Notes: generated by a model from the letters alone, not told the origin. Shown: positions 35,280 through 44,005, counted from the stretch's first letter. The stretch is DNA of 64,000 nucleotides from Rhodothermus marinus DSM 4252 (GCF_000024845.1 NC_013501.1:1058001-1122000), one strand, 5' to 3'. Program-made: numbers and translations.

Positions 35280-36108
35280 GCGCAGTGCCGCGTCCAATCT
35301 GCTGCTCCGGGTGCTGACGGCCCTGGTGGGCATCCCGCTGCTGGTGGGGGCGCTGTGGCTGGGCGGATGGGTGTTCACCGGCGTGGTGGTGGCGATGGCC
35401 GTGGCCGGCATGATCGAAAGCTACCGGCTCCTGGGGCTGGCGGGGCTTCCGGCCTACCGAGCCGGCGGTCTGGTGCTGGGCCTGCTGCTCGTGCTGGCGC
35501 CGATCTGGCCGCCGGCTTTCCCGCTGGCCGTCGTCTGGGGGGTGGGCCTGCTTGCGCGGGCGCCATTTCGGCGCGTACCGCTTTCGGAAGCGCCGGTGCG
35601 GCTGGCCGCCACCTTCTTCGGCGCGCTGTATCCGGCCGCGCTGCTGGGCAGCCTGCTGGCGCTGCGGCTGCATCCGGGTCCGGAAGACCGGCAGGCCTTC
35701 TGGCTCACGCTGGGGCTGCTCGTGATGATCTGGGCGGCCGACACGCTGGCCTATGCCGTGGGGCGAATCATGGGAAAACGGCCGTTGGCTCCGCGTGTCT
35801 CGCCGGGCAAAACGTGGGAGGGCTTCGTCGGCGGACTGCTCGGAGCGCTGCTGGCGGCCGTCGTGCTGCGTCTGAGCGTGCTCGACTTCCTGGCCTGGCC
35901 GCACGTGCTCGTGCTGGGACTGCTCTGCGGAGCGATCGGGCCGCCGGGCGATCTGGCCGAAAGCCTGCTCAAGCGCGCGGCCGGCGTCAAGGACTCGGGC
36001 AACCTGCTCCCCGGACACGGCGGCGTGCTCGATCGCTTCGACGCGCTCGTCGTGGTGGCTCCGCTGGCCTACTGCTACCTGCGCTGGGTGGCCGGTCTCT
36101 ACGGCTGA
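35257..36108 (+). CDS. cdsA: Phosphatidate cytidylyltransferase
   Basis: 283 aa, multi-spanning. The CDP-alcohol signature near the C-terminus (KRAAGVKDSGNLLPGHGGVLDRFDAL) with the catalytic Asp residues is clear. WAADTLAYAVGRIMGK and RVSPGKTWEGFVGG precede it. It makes CDP-diacylglycerol from phosphatidic acid and CTP for phospholipid synthesis in the inner membrane. It begins inside the DUF2007 gene. Confidence 0.95.
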   Translation: MKNRRRIERSAASNLLLRVLTALVGIPLLVGALWLGGWVFTGVVVAMAVAGMIESYRLLGLAGLPAYRAGGLVLGLLLVLAPIWPPAFPLAVVWGVGLLARAPFRRVPLSEAPVRLAATFFGALYPAALLGSLLALRLHPGPEDRQAFWLTLGLLVMIWAADTLAYAVGRIMGKRPLAPRVSPGKTWEGFVGGLLGALLAAVVLRLSVLDFLAWPHVLVLGLLCGAIGPPGDLAESLLKRAAGVKDSGNLLPGHGGVLDRFDALVVVAPLAYCYLRWVAGLYG

Positions 36109-36171
36109 GCGTGGAACGGCCGGTCCTGCGTCCTGTATAAACTTCCGAACCGGAAATCAGGACGGCAGGGC

Positions 36172-36378
36172 ATGGGTATCTTCCTTCCCGGACGCAAGGT
36201 AACGCCCCGGCGCTTTGCCTACGAGCCGCGCTATTACAATCCGGAACGCGAAGAACGCCTGCGTCGGCGCCTGCGCATCGAGCGGCGGGCCCTTTCCAAG
36301 CGGCGCAATCCGCTCAGCCTGATTTATTTTATCATCCTGCTGTTGATGGCCCTCTACGTTTACAACGCACTGGGCTGA
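36172..36378 (+). CDS. Small basic membrane protein, unknown
   Basis: 68 aa: a very basic N-terminal two thirds (RLRRRLRIERRALSKRRN) and a single C-terminal transmembrane helix (LSLIYFIILLLMALYVY), so probably inserted tail-first with the basic part in the cytoplasm. It lies between cdsA and mutL in the same direction. GGCAGGGC precedes the start. I do not recognise a family; the codon use looks like its neighbours. Confidence 0.6.
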   Translation: MGIFLPGRKVTPRRFAYEPRYYNPEREERLRRRLRIERRALSKRRNPLSLIYFIILLLMALYVYNALG

Positions 36379-36409
36379 AAACCTGCCAGGTAGTACGAAG
36401 CGCAAGCCT

Positions 36410-38236
36410 ATGACGCCGGAAGCGGAAGCCACCGACAGCCTGATCCGGATCATGCCGGAATCCCTGGCGAACAAGATTGCCGCCGGGGAGGTGGTGCAAC
36501 GTCCGGCCTCGGTCGTCAAGGAACTCGTCGAAAACGCGCTGGACGCCGGTGCCCGCCACATCACGGTCATTCTGAAGGATGCGGGCAAAACGCTCGTGCA
36601 GGTGGTCGATGACGGCTGCGGCATGAGTCCGGCCGACGCCCGCCTGTGCTTTCAGCGACACGCCACCAGCAAGATTCGCACGATCGACGACCTCGAACGC
36701 ATTCACACGCTGGGCTTTCGCGGGGAGGCGCTCGCCTCGATTGCCGCCGTGGCCCGCGTCGAGTTAAAGACGAAGCGTGCGCAGGATGCGGCCGGCTACC
36801 GGGTGCAGATCGAAGGGGGCCAATTGATTGCGGCGGAGCCCTGCGCCACGGCCAACGGCACCTCGGTGGCCGTGCGCAACCTGTTCTACAACGTGCCGGC
36901 CCGTCGCAACTTTCTCAAGACGCCGGCCACTGAGTTCAAACACATCATCGAGACCTTCCAGGTACTGGCGCTCTCGCACCCGGAAGTGGGCTTCACGCTC
37001 ATTCACGACGACGTGGAGATCTATCGCCTGGTGCCTGAAACCGATCCGTCGCCGGCCGAACGGCTACGCCGGCGCATCGGGACGCTTTTCGGACCGGAAT
37101 ATGCGCTGCAGACGATCCCGGTCGAGGAGACGACCAGCTACCTGTCGGTGCGAGGCTTTCTGGGGCGGCCCGAGCTGCACCGAAAAAGCCGGGGCGAGCA
37201 GTTCTTTTTCGTCAACCGTCGCTACGTGCGCCATCGCTACCTGGAGCATGCCGTCACGAGCAGCTACGAGCACCTGATTCCGGAGGGAGCCCATCCGTTT
37301 TTTGTGCTGTTTCTGGAGTTGGACCCGAAGCATGTGGACGTGAACGTGCACCCCACCAAGGCGGAGGTCAAGTTTGACGACGAGCGGGGCATCTACGGGG
37401 TGCTCCGGGCCATCGTGCGTCGGGCGCTGGGCATGGCCGACCTGGTGCCGCAGCTGGAGTCGGCCGCCGCCGTGACAGTGCCGTCCGACGTGGCGCAGAC
37501 TGCCGCTGCACCGCGTACTGAGGTCTCAGGGGCAACGCCGCTGCGCATGCCGCCCGGCGAGGTGAGCCGTCGGCTTTACGCCGTGGAGCCGGAAATGGTC
37601 GAGCCGATTCCGCAGCAGACCGTACTTCCTTCGAGCGTGCGGCCGGAGAGTGACGAGGAGACGCCCGAGCACGATACGCTGATCTGGCAGGTGCACGACC
37701 GCTACATCCTGACGCAGATCCGATCGGGTCTGCTCCTGATCGATCAGAATGCGGCACACGAGCGCATCCTCTACGAGCGGGCGCTGCGTAACCTGGAAAG
37801 CGGCTTCGGGCTGTCGCAACAGTTGCTCTTTCCTCAGACGCTGGAATTCTCGCCAGCCGACTTTGCCCTGATCGAGGAACTAATGCCCGAGCTGCGGGCG
37901 CTGGGCTTCGACCTGGAGCTGTTCAGCGGGCGTACCGTGGTGGTGCGCGGGGTGCCCGACGACATCCGCCCCGGCGACGAACGTACCATGCTCGAAGACC
38001 TGCTGGCGCAGTACAAGGCCAACCTGCCGCTGCGGCTGCCCAGCCGGGAAAATCTGGCCCGGAGTGTAGCCCGGCGCAATGCGATTCGTCCCGGCACGCG
38101 TCTAACGGAAAAGCAGATGCGCACGCTCATCGACCAGCTCTTTCTCTGCGAGACGCCGTACGTGTCGCCCACGGGGCGGCCGACCATGATCCGCCTCACG
38201 CTGGAAGAACTGGAGCGGCGCTTCGGACGCGCCTGA
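36410..38236 (+). CDS. mutL: DNA mismatch repair protein MutL
   Basis: 608 aa. The GHKL ATPase motifs are complete: NKIAAGEVVQRPASVVKELV, ENALDAGA, DDGCGM and GFRGEALASI. In the C-terminal dimerisation domain the place of the endonuclease motif DQHA(x)2E(x)4E reads DQNAAHERILYE (residues 445-456), with Asn447 instead of His. The CPHGRP motif near the end is represented only by SPTGRP. The nicking activity may thus be changed or lost, while the ATPase clamp function is intact. tilS follows 14 bases on. Confidence 0.95.
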   Translation: MTPEAEATDSLIRIMPESLANKIAAGEVVQRPASVVKELVENALDAGARHITVILKDAGKTLVQVVDDGCGMSPADARLCFQRHATSKIRTIDDLERIHTLGFRGEALASIAAVARVELKTKRAQDAAGYRVQIEGGQLIAAEPCATANGTSVAVRNLFYNVPARRNFLKTPATEFKHIIETFQVLALSHPEVGFTLIHDDVEIYRLVPETDPSPAERLRRRIGTLFGPEYALQTIPVEETTSYLSVRGFLGRPELHRKSRGEQFFFVNRRYVRHRYLEHAVTSSYEHLIPEGAHPFFVLFLELDPKHVDVNVHPTKAEVKFDDERGIYGVLRAIVRRALGMADLVPQLESAAAVTVPSDVAQTAAAPRTEVSGATPLRMPPGEVSRRLYAVEPEMVEPIPQQTVLPSSVRPESDEETPEHDTLIWQVHDRYILTQIRSGLLLIDQNAAHERILYERALRNLESGFGLSQQLLFPQTLEFSPADFALIEELMPELRALGFDLELFSGRTVVVRGVPDDIRPGDERTMLEDLLAQYKANLPLRLPSRENLARSVARRNAIRPGTRLTEKQMRTLIDQLFLCETPYVSPTGRPTMIRLTLEELERRFGRA

Positions 38237-38250
38237 ACCGACCGCCGAGC

Positions 38251-39636
38251 ATGTTGCCCGAACGGGTTCGTCGTTTCATCGAGTCCGAAGCCCTGTTGCA
38301 GCCCGGTCAGCGGGTGGTGGTGGGCGTCAGTGGCGGTGTGGACTCGATGGTCCTGCTCGAAGTGTTGCGGCGTCTGGGCTATCGACCGGTGGTGGCGCAC
38401 GTCAACTATCGGCTGCGCGGGGCTGATTCGGACGCCGACGAAGCGCTGGTGCGGCGGTTCTGCCGCCGGCATCGCCTGCCGCTGCGTGTGGCCCGCATTG
38501 ACCTGAAAGTTCGTACGGGTGGCCGGGCCATTCAGGCGACGGCCCGGCAGGTGCGCTATGCATTTTTTCGGCGCGTGGCGCTTCGGGAGGGGATCGATGT
38601 GGTGGCCGTGGCGCACCAGCACGACGATCAGGCCGAGACGCTGCTGCTGAACCTGGTGCGGGGCAGTGGGCTGGAAGGATTGCTGGGCATGAGGCCGAAG
38701 CGCAGGCTAAGCCGGGAAAACGTCTGGCTCGTGCGGCCGCTGCTTCCGGTGAGCCGGGCCGAAATCGAAGCCTGGGCGCGGGCCGAGGGCATTCCCTGGC
38801 GGGAGGATGTGAGCAACGCCAGCCTGCACTACCGACGCGCCGTCATCCGGCACGAAGTGCTGCCCCTGCTGGCGCGACACTTCGGGCCGGGTGTAGCCGA
38901 ACGGCTGGCCCACACGGCCGAGCTGCTCCGGGCCTACTACGAGGCGACGTTCCTGCCCGACTTGCGGCGGCGCTGGCAGGAGGTGGCGAACGAACCCGAC
39001 CGGGCACTCCGCCTGGAGCCGCTCCGCATGCAGCCGCCGGTCTGGCAGCAGCGCCTGATCCTGGAAGCCCTGCGGCGCTGGCTGCCGGGCGCTCCCCAAC
39101 GCCACCGTGTGGTGGCGCAGGCGCTTTGTCTGCTGCAGGCGCAGCCAGGCCGTCGGCTGGAACTGCCGCAGGGGACTATCTGGCGCGACCGCGACGCGCT
39201 ACGCTTCCGACCGCGGCAGCGGGCTACCTGGCCCGACGAGGGTCTGCTGGAGCCCGACCGGCCGTTGCCGCTGGCCGGCGGTACGCTGGTCGCCACGCTG
39301 CTGGAAGCCGTACCCGAGCGTCTCGACGAAGGCGCACCGCTGGTGGCCTACGTGGACGCCGACCGGATCCGATGGCCGCTGCGCGTGCGTCGCTGGCGAC
39401 CCGGCGATCGCATGCAGCCGCTGGGCATGACAGGCCACCGGAAAATCAGTGATCTGCTGACCGACCTGAAGGTGCCCGTCGATCGACGCGACCGCTGCTA
39501 CGTGGTCTCGCAGGACGGTGAGATCGTCTGGCTGGTGGGCTACCGGCTGGCCGAGCCGTTTCGGGTGCGTCCGGAAACCCGCCGCGTGGTGAAACTCTGC
39601 TGGAAACCCGACCCGCCCCTACCCGAAAAGCAGTGA
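38251..39636 (+). CDS. tilS: tRNA(Ile)-lysidine synthase TilS
   Basis: 461 aa. The PP-loop SGGVDS (residues 27-32), VAHVNYRLRGADSDAD and the AHQHDDQAETLLLNLVRGSGLEGLLGM block are TilS signatures. The C-terminal domain ends with RRWRPGDRMQPLGMTGHRKISDLLTDLKVP. It attaches lysine to C34 of tRNA-Ile(CAU), changing its identity. It follows mutL closely and precedes hpt, an arrangement common in bacteria. Confidence 0.95.
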   Translation: MLPERVRRFIESEALLQPGQRVVVGVSGGVDSMVLLEVLRRLGYRPVVAHVNYRLRGADSDADEALVRRFCRRHRLPLRVARIDLKVRTGGRAIQATARQVRYAFFRRVALREGIDVVAVAHQHDDQAETLLLNLVRGSGLEGLLGMRPKRRLSRENVWLVRPLLPVSRAEIEAWARAEGIPWREDVSNASLHYRRAVIRHEVLPLLARHFGPGVAERLAHTAELLRAYYEATFLPDLRRRWQEVANEPDRALRLEPLRMQPPVWQQRLILEALRRWLPGAPQRHRVVAQALCLLQAQPGRRLELPQGTIWRDRDALRFRPRQRATWPDEGLLEPDRPLPLAGGTLVATLLEAVPERLDEGAPLVAYVDADRIRWPLRVRRWRPGDRMQPLGMTGHRKISDLLTDLKVPVDRRDRCYVVSQDGEIVWLVGYRLAEPFRVRPETRRVVKLCWKPDPPLPEKQ

Positions 39637-39661
39637 AAGTCCTAAATTAAGCGGACTTTTT
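39636..39661 (+). terminator. Possible weak terminator between tilS and hpt
   Basis: AAAGTCC (39636-39642) and GGACTTT (39653-39659) form a short stem with a ten-base AT-rich loop; the T run continues to 39661. It starts at the tilS stop codon. Confidence 0.5.
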
Positions 39662-39680
39662 AACCAGACCACAAGTGATC

Positions 39681-40262
39681 ATGGCCTGTACCAGTACTCC
39701 GGTGCCCTGCGAGATTCCCGAGGTGGTGGAATGTCGTGGTGAACGGTTTCGGCTGTTTCTGGATGCCGCCACGCTCCAGCAGCGCATCGCCGAGCTGGGG
39801 CGTCAGATCAGCCAGGACTACGAGGGAAAGCGACCCATCCTGATCGGCGTGCTCAACGGCGCGTTCATGTTTCTGGCCGATCTCATGCGCTACATCACAA
39901 TCGACTGTGAGGTGGATTTTCTGAAACTCTCCTCGTACGGGGCTGAGAAGGTATCGAGCGGACAGGTGTACGAACTGAAAAAGATCGACGCCGACATTCG
40001 CGGGCGGCACGTGCTGATCGTGGAAGACATCGTCGATACAGGTCTGTCCATGCAGTTCATTCTGGAGCGCCTCAAAGAATACGAGCCCGCCTCGGTGGCA
40101 ACGGTCACGCTGCTGCACAAGGTCGAGGCCACGCAGGTCGATGTGCCGCTGGACTATGTGGGCTTTCGCATTCCCAACAAGTTCGTTATCGGCTATGGCC
40201 TCGATTACGGCCAGCTCGCCCGCAATCTTGCTTCGATCTATATCCTGGACGATAATCCCTGA
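39681..40262 (+). CDS. hpt: Hypoxanthine phosphoribosyltransferase
   Basis: 193 aa from the ATG at 39681 (a GTG two codons earlier is possible). The PRPP-binding motif VLIVEDIVDTGLSM and the PILIGVLNGAFMFLADLM and KLSSYG regions identify a purine phosphoribosyltransferase of Hpt type. VGFRIPNKFVIGYGLDY gives the base-binding loop. It salvages hypoxanthine and guanine to IMP and GMP. The 237 bases that follow hold no gene and lead into the RiPP cluster. Confidence 0.94.
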   Translation: MACTSTPVPCEIPEVVECRGERFRLFLDAATLQQRIAELGRQISQDYEGKRPILIGVLNGAFMFLADLMRYITIDCEVDFLKLSSYGAEKVSSGQVYELKKIDADIRGRHVLIVEDIVDTGLSMQFILERLKEYEPASVATVTLLHKVEATQVDVPLDYVGFRIPNKFVIGYGLDYGQLARNLASIYILDDNP

Positions 40263-40499
40263 CGCCGAGAACGTAAGGTGGTCGGCGTTGGTAGCCGTTC
40301 CCGAAACTTACACGCCGGATGCGCCATCGGCGCATCCCGATCGACGCCACGGACCGTAACTTGCCGGCAACTTCCAGAACGGTCGGTAGGAAGCCACGAA
40401 AGCGACAGGTCGGAAGTGCCTCATTGACAGGCCTGAGGCCCCTGCTACGTGGCTATCTACAACGGCATTGAAAATTCGAGGTGTTGCCGGTTCTTTCGT

Positions 40500-41453
40500 A
40501 TGACAGATAACCCGGTTGCCGTGGATGTAAAAGCGAGGCTTCGGCGGGGGTGGCCCTACCACTATACGATCTATGGGCTGCATGTCTGCTCGGACGTGCC
40601 GCTTCCCGAGCTGAAGCCGGTGGCGCCGGCGGAGGGTGAGGTGTACATCTACCGGGACGTGCTGGCGCCGATGGCCGAAGGGCTGGAGCGGCAGGGGAAC
40701 CGCCTGCGCGTGACCCCCACCGAAGCGCTGCTGATTTACGACGAGGTCGGATTGTTGCGCATTGCGGACGGTCGGTACCTTACCTACGACGTGCCGCCCG
40801 AACTGCCCGACGAGACGCTCCGTGTGCTTCTGCTGGGCATCGGGCTGGGCATTCTGATGCACCAGCGGGGCCATCTGGTGCTGCATGCCAGCGCCGTGGC
40901 CATGGGGGATCGGGTGGTGGCATTCATTGCCGAAAAAGGGCACGGTAAATCGACGATGGCGGCTGCGCTGCATGCGCGGGGCTATCCGCTGGTGACCGAC
41001 GACGTACTCGTGCTGGAGGAGCAGCCGGACGGTCCGCCGCTGGTTCTGCCTGCCTATCCGCAACTCAAGCTCTGGCCGGATGCGCTGGCACAGGCCATGC
41101 AGACGGCACCTGACGGGCTTCCGCGCGTGCATCCAGCCATCGAGAAGCGCGTGGCCCGACTCCCGAACGGGGTGGATCGTCCGTTACCGCTGGCCGCGCT
41201 GTTTGCGCTCCGTCCGGGCGAGACCATCCAGATTCGTCCGTTGCGCGGGCAGGAAGCCTTTCTGGAGTTGCTCCTGCATACCTATACGCGGGTGCTGCTG
41301 GAGCAGACGCGCACCTCGGCCCGCCACCTGCAGCAAGTGGGCCATCTGGCCCGCTACGTGCCGGTGCTGGCGCTGGAGCGTCCGCCCGGGCTGGATCTGT
41401 TGCCCGACGTGGTGGCCGCCGTCGAAACGTTTGTCCGGCGGGAGCTTCCATGA
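40500..41453 (+). CDS. HPr-kinase-like protein of the RiPP cluster
   Basis: 317 aa, starting at the ATG at 40500. The HPr kinase fold is indicated by HLVLHASAVAM (about residues 125-135), the P-loop AEKGHGKST (144-152) and LVTDDVLVL (165-172). The N-terminal HprK domain proper is missing, as in the HprK-like kinases of lasso-peptide clusters (paeninodin type), where they phosphorylate the peptide's C-terminal serine. The precursors here do not end in serine, so its target is open. It is the first gene of the cluster, its stop overlapping the cyclase start (ATGA). The 237 bases upstream show TTGACA at 40424 but no good -10 at the right distance. Confidence 0.82.
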   Translation: MTDNPVAVDVKARLRRGWPYHYTIYGLHVCSDVPLPELKPVAPAEGEVYIYRDVLAPMAEGLERQGNRLRVTPTEALLIYDEVGLLRIADGRYLTYDVPPELPDETLRVLLLGIGLGILMHQRGHLVLHASAVAMGDRVVAFIAEKGHGKSTMAAALHARGYPLVTDDVLVLEEQPDGPPLVLPAYPQLKLWPDALAQAMQTAPDGLPRVHPAIEKRVARLPNGVDRPLPLAALFALRPGETIQIRPLRGQEAFLELLLHTYTRVLLEQTRTSARHLQQVGHLARYVPVLALERPPGLDLLPDVVAAVETFVRRELP

Positions 41454-43480
41454 GCGCCATCTTTGGCCTGATTCATTTCGACGGACGGCCCGTTGCGGTC
41501 GAAGCGCTGCGGCCGGCGCTGGACGTGCTGGCCCATCGGGGACCGGACGGTCAGGGGCGCTGGCACGAGGGCTCCGTGCTGCTGGCGCACTGGATGTTGC
41601 ACACGACGCCGGAGTCGCTGCACGAGCAGCAGCCACTTGTCGCTCCCGAAGGCGATCTGGTGCTGGTGGCCGATGCACGGATCGACAACCGCGACGAGCT
41701 GCTGGCAGCGCTGGGCCTCCGATCCACGGCGGAGCGGCCGGTGACGGACGCCGCGCTGATTCTGGCCGCCTATCGCCGATGGGGGAGCGATTGCCCGGAT
41801 CGGCTGATCGGCGATTTTGCCTTGGCCATCTGGGACCGACGGCACCGACGGCTGTTTGCCGCCCGCGACGGCATGGGTGTGCGACCGTTCTATTATTTCC
41901 ACGACGGCCGACGCTTCGCCTTTGCCACGTTACTCCCGGCCGTGCGTATGCTGCCCGACGTGCCGCAGGACATCGACGAAGAGATGATCCTGCGATTTCT
42001 GACCCTGAAGCTGGAAACGGAAAACGTGCGGACGTTTTACCGGGTGATTCGGCGATTGCCCGGGGGGCATGCGCTCCAGGTGGATGCCCGGGAGCTGCAT
42101 TGCTGGCGTTACTGGCGGGTCGATCTGGAGCAGGAGGTGCACTTTCGGTCGGAAACCGAGTACGTGGAAGCCTTTCGTGCCTGCTTCGAGGAGGCTGTAC
42201 GGTGTCGGCTCCGCAGCGCGTTTCCCGTGGGCACCCAACTCAGTGGGGGGCTGGATTCCTCGTCGGTGACTGGTATGGCGGCACATCTGCTAAAGGATCA
42301 GGTAGTGCATGCCGGGACGGCTGTCTTCGAAGATGTGCCTGAAACACAGCGAATGCAGGTTGATGAACGGCAATATGCTGACGCTGTTGTTCGACGCTTT
42401 CCGAATCTGTGCCATCACCTGTTTCATGCTGATCGCGTAAGTCCCCTGATACACCTGGACAAAGTGGTCGAGCTATACGGGCAGCCCTTCTTTTCGGCGA
42501 ATTATCACATTCCTGTCGGAGTAGCTCAGACGCTGCAATCACAAGGGGTGCGGGTTATTCTGAGCGGGCTGGATGGCGACAGTGTGCTGACCTATGGATG
42601 GGCGCGGCTGGCCGATCTTTTTTACCAAAAGCAATGGGAGCAATTTGCGCAGGAAGTAGAGGCGTTCGCGAAAGTGGAAGGATTGTCTCCGCAGCGCGTC
42701 GCGCAGAAATTCGGAGGCGCTGTTCTCGAAAAGTGGGCGCGATCCTTTCGCTGGAAAGCGTTCCAGGAAGGTGGACGATATCTGGCACAGCGCTTCGGGA
42801 TTCCCTTTGACCGGCTTGTGCTACAGACAGGCATCAAACCCTGGATACCCATTGCCTGGCGCCGTAAGCGAGCCCGCCCACGCTCTCAGGAACGATTCGT
42901 TCGATTTTCTGAAGCCTATCATCTCTCTCCATTGCTGGAGGACTGGCTGGCACGCCAGCCGTCTGAGCAGGCGAGCGGATGGCATCCGCGCCGGGATCAC
43001 TGGGAACAGTTGACGGGAGGCATCTGGCAGTGGGTGCTTGAATTTGCCAACGCGCGCGTTGGCTGGCTTCAGGTTGAAGAACGCTTTCCCTTTTTCGACC
43101 GACGGGTAGTCACCCTGAGTGTGCAATTGCCTCTGGCCTACAAACTGCGCCACGGATGGGCGCGCTACCTTCTGCGTATGGCGCTTGAGGGAATGCTGCC
43201 CCCTGAAGTGCAATGGCGGTCTTCCAAGGCAAATATCGGCTACGGGTTTACGACCGGATTGCTTCGGTTTGAAAAGGCGCGCATAGCCAGTCTGATCGCT
43301 TCCGCTTCGCAATTGAGGCCCTTCGTAGAACCGAAACGGTTGCGTCAGGCATGGGAGCACATGCAGCAGCACAAGGCGGACACTGATCCTTCTGTGGATA
43401 TGGCGTTGTATCTATGTTTGATCCTCCACCAGTGGCTGACGACTGTCTCCGAGGTACCGGTCTCGGCGCAGGCCGAGTGA
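41450..43480 (+). CDS. Asparagine synthetase-like lasso cyclase
   Basis: 676 aa. The N-terminal glutamine-amidotransferase-like domain (residues 1-210: LAHRGPDGQGRW, RRLFAARDGMGVRPFYYF) begins MSAIFG, so the catalytic Cys2 of true asparagine synthetases is Ser and it cannot use glutamine. The synthetase domain has the ATP-PPi motif SGGLDSSS (265-272), ILSGLDGDSVL and a C-terminal FFDRRVVTL region. With the precursor genes, PqqD protein and exporter nearby, it is best read as the ATP-dependent macrolactam-forming enzyme of a lasso-type RiPP. GC content falls inside the gene: 39 of 60 bases at 41581-41640, 30 of 60 at 42361-42420, 29 of 60 at 43381-43440. The downstream part may have a different history. 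Confidence 0.85.
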   Translation: MSAIFGLIHFDGRPVAVEALRPALDVLAHRGPDGQGRWHEGSVLLAHWMLHTTPESLHEQQPLVAPEGDLVLVADARIDNRDELLAALGLRSTAERPVTDAALILAAYRRWGSDCPDRLIGDFALAIWDRRHRRLFAARDGMGVRPFYYFHDGRRFAFATLLPAVRMLPDVPQDIDEEMILRFLTLKLETENVRTFYRVIRRLPGGHALQVDARELHCWRYWRVDLEQEVHFRSETEYVEAFRACFEEAVRCRLRSAFPVGTQLSGGLDSSSVTGMAAHLLKDQVVHAGTAVFEDVPETQRMQVDERQYADAVVRRFPNLCHHLFHADRVSPLIHLDKVVELYGQPFFSANYHIPVGVAQTLQSQGVRVILSGLDGDSVLTYGWARLADLFYQKQWEQFAQEVEAFAKVEGLSPQRVAQKFGGAVLEKWARSFRWKAFQEGGRYLAQRFGIPFDRLVLQTGIKPWIPIAWRRKRARPRSQERFVRFSEAYHLSPLLEDWLARQPSEQASGWHPRRDHWEQLTGGIWQWVLEFANARVGWLQVEERFPFFDRRVVTLSVQLPLAYKLRHGWARYLLRMALEGMLPPEVQWRSSKANIGYGFTTGLLRFEKARIASLIASASQLRPFVEPKRLRQAWEHMQQHKADTDPSVDMALYLCLILHQWLTTVSEVPVSAQAE

Positions 43481-43584
43481 GCCAAAAGCGCATGTAAGTG
43501 CCGCCATTCCTGGTACGGCCGGCCTCAAGAGCATTCGCATCTTTATTACCGAAACCTGTCAAATCAACGTTATGAGGTGCTGCT

Positions 43585-43734
43585 ATGCGTAACACCAAAC
43601 GCTCCTGGAAGACGCCGGTCCTGGTTGTTCACGGAAAGACGCAGGAAATTACGGCTGGCAGTTGCTGGTATGGGAAGCAGGGTGGGCAGTATGACGCCGA
43701 CCTGGGTCCTGGCACGCTCAGCGACTGCCGGTGA
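43585..43734 (+). CDS. Lasso-type RiPP precursor peptide 1
   Basis: 49 aa, GAGGTG five bases before the ATG. The leader has Trp8, Pro11, Leu13, Gly17 and Thr23, i.e. -17, -14, -12, -8 and -2 relative to Gly25, exactly the lasso leader pattern. The predicted core is residues 25-49: it starts GSCWYGKQGG, continues QYDADLG and ends TLSDCR, with two cysteines (core positions 3 and 24). There is no Asp or Glu at core positions 7-9; the first is Asp13. A normal 7-9-residue ring therefore cannot form from Gly1. A disulfide, a larger ring or another cleavage site are possible. Confidence 0.82.
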   Translation: MRNTKRSWKTPVLVVHGKTQEITAGSCWYGKQGGQYDADLGPGTLSDCR

Positions 43735-43788
43735 TTCCCGTCTGAAGCAAACTCCATCCCTGTTCACCATAATAGACTGGGTGCTGCC

Positions 43789-43944
43789 ATGAAGGGCGAA
43801 ACGATCAAGCGGCCCTGGCAGAAGCCGGCACTTGTAATGCACGGCAAGGCCACGGAGGTCACGACTGGTAAGTGCTGGTACGGGAAGCAGGGCGGTCGAT
43901 ATGACGCCGACCTAGGTCCTGGCACGCTCAGCGACTGCCGGTAA
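43789..43944 (+). CDS. Lasso-type RiPP precursor peptide 2
   Basis: 51 aa, paralogue of precursor 1. The leader again has Trp10, Pro13, Leu15, Gly19 and Thr25 at the lasso spacing before Gly27. The 25-residue core differs from precursor 1 at only two places: Lys for Ser at core position 2 and Arg for Gln at position 11. Both cysteines and Asp13, Asp15 and Asp23 are kept. The leader outside the motif positions is quite different, so selection is on the core. The ribosome binding site (GGGTG) is weaker than in copy 1. A terminator follows. Confidence 0.82.
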   Translation: MKGETIKRPWQKPALVMHGKATEVTTGKCWYGKQGGRYDADLGPGTLSDCR

Positions 43945-43964
43945 GGACACGGGATGTTCTTCGG

Positions 43965-44005
43965 AGAAAAGGCGTGGTGCCCGTAATGGGCATCACGCCT
44001 TTTCT
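43965..44005 (+). terminator. Terminator after precursors 1 and 2
   Basis: An 18-base stem with one G-T pair (43965-43982 with 43988-44005, five-base loop) ends in a TTTTCT tract. Partial termination here would make more precursor message than exporter message, as is usual in RiPP operons. Confidence 0.85.

Larger units (their letters stand above)
43585..43944 (+). repeat. Tandem duplication of the precursor gene
   Basis: Two copies (43585-43734 and 43789-43944) share nearly identical core coding regions and a similar upstream stretch (GGTGCTGC before each ATG). The leaders have diverged much more than the cores. Confidence 0.85.

Noticed and set aside
40424-40459. Promoter of the RiPP cluster from TTGACA (40424) and TATCTA (40454)
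   Set aside because: The spacer is 24 bases; no -10 box is present at 16-18 bases, so the promoter stays unidentified.
41450-43480. Ordinary glutamine-dependent asparagine synthetase (AsnB)
   Set aside because: Residue 2 is Ser, not the catalytic Cys, and the genes around it are RiPP genes.
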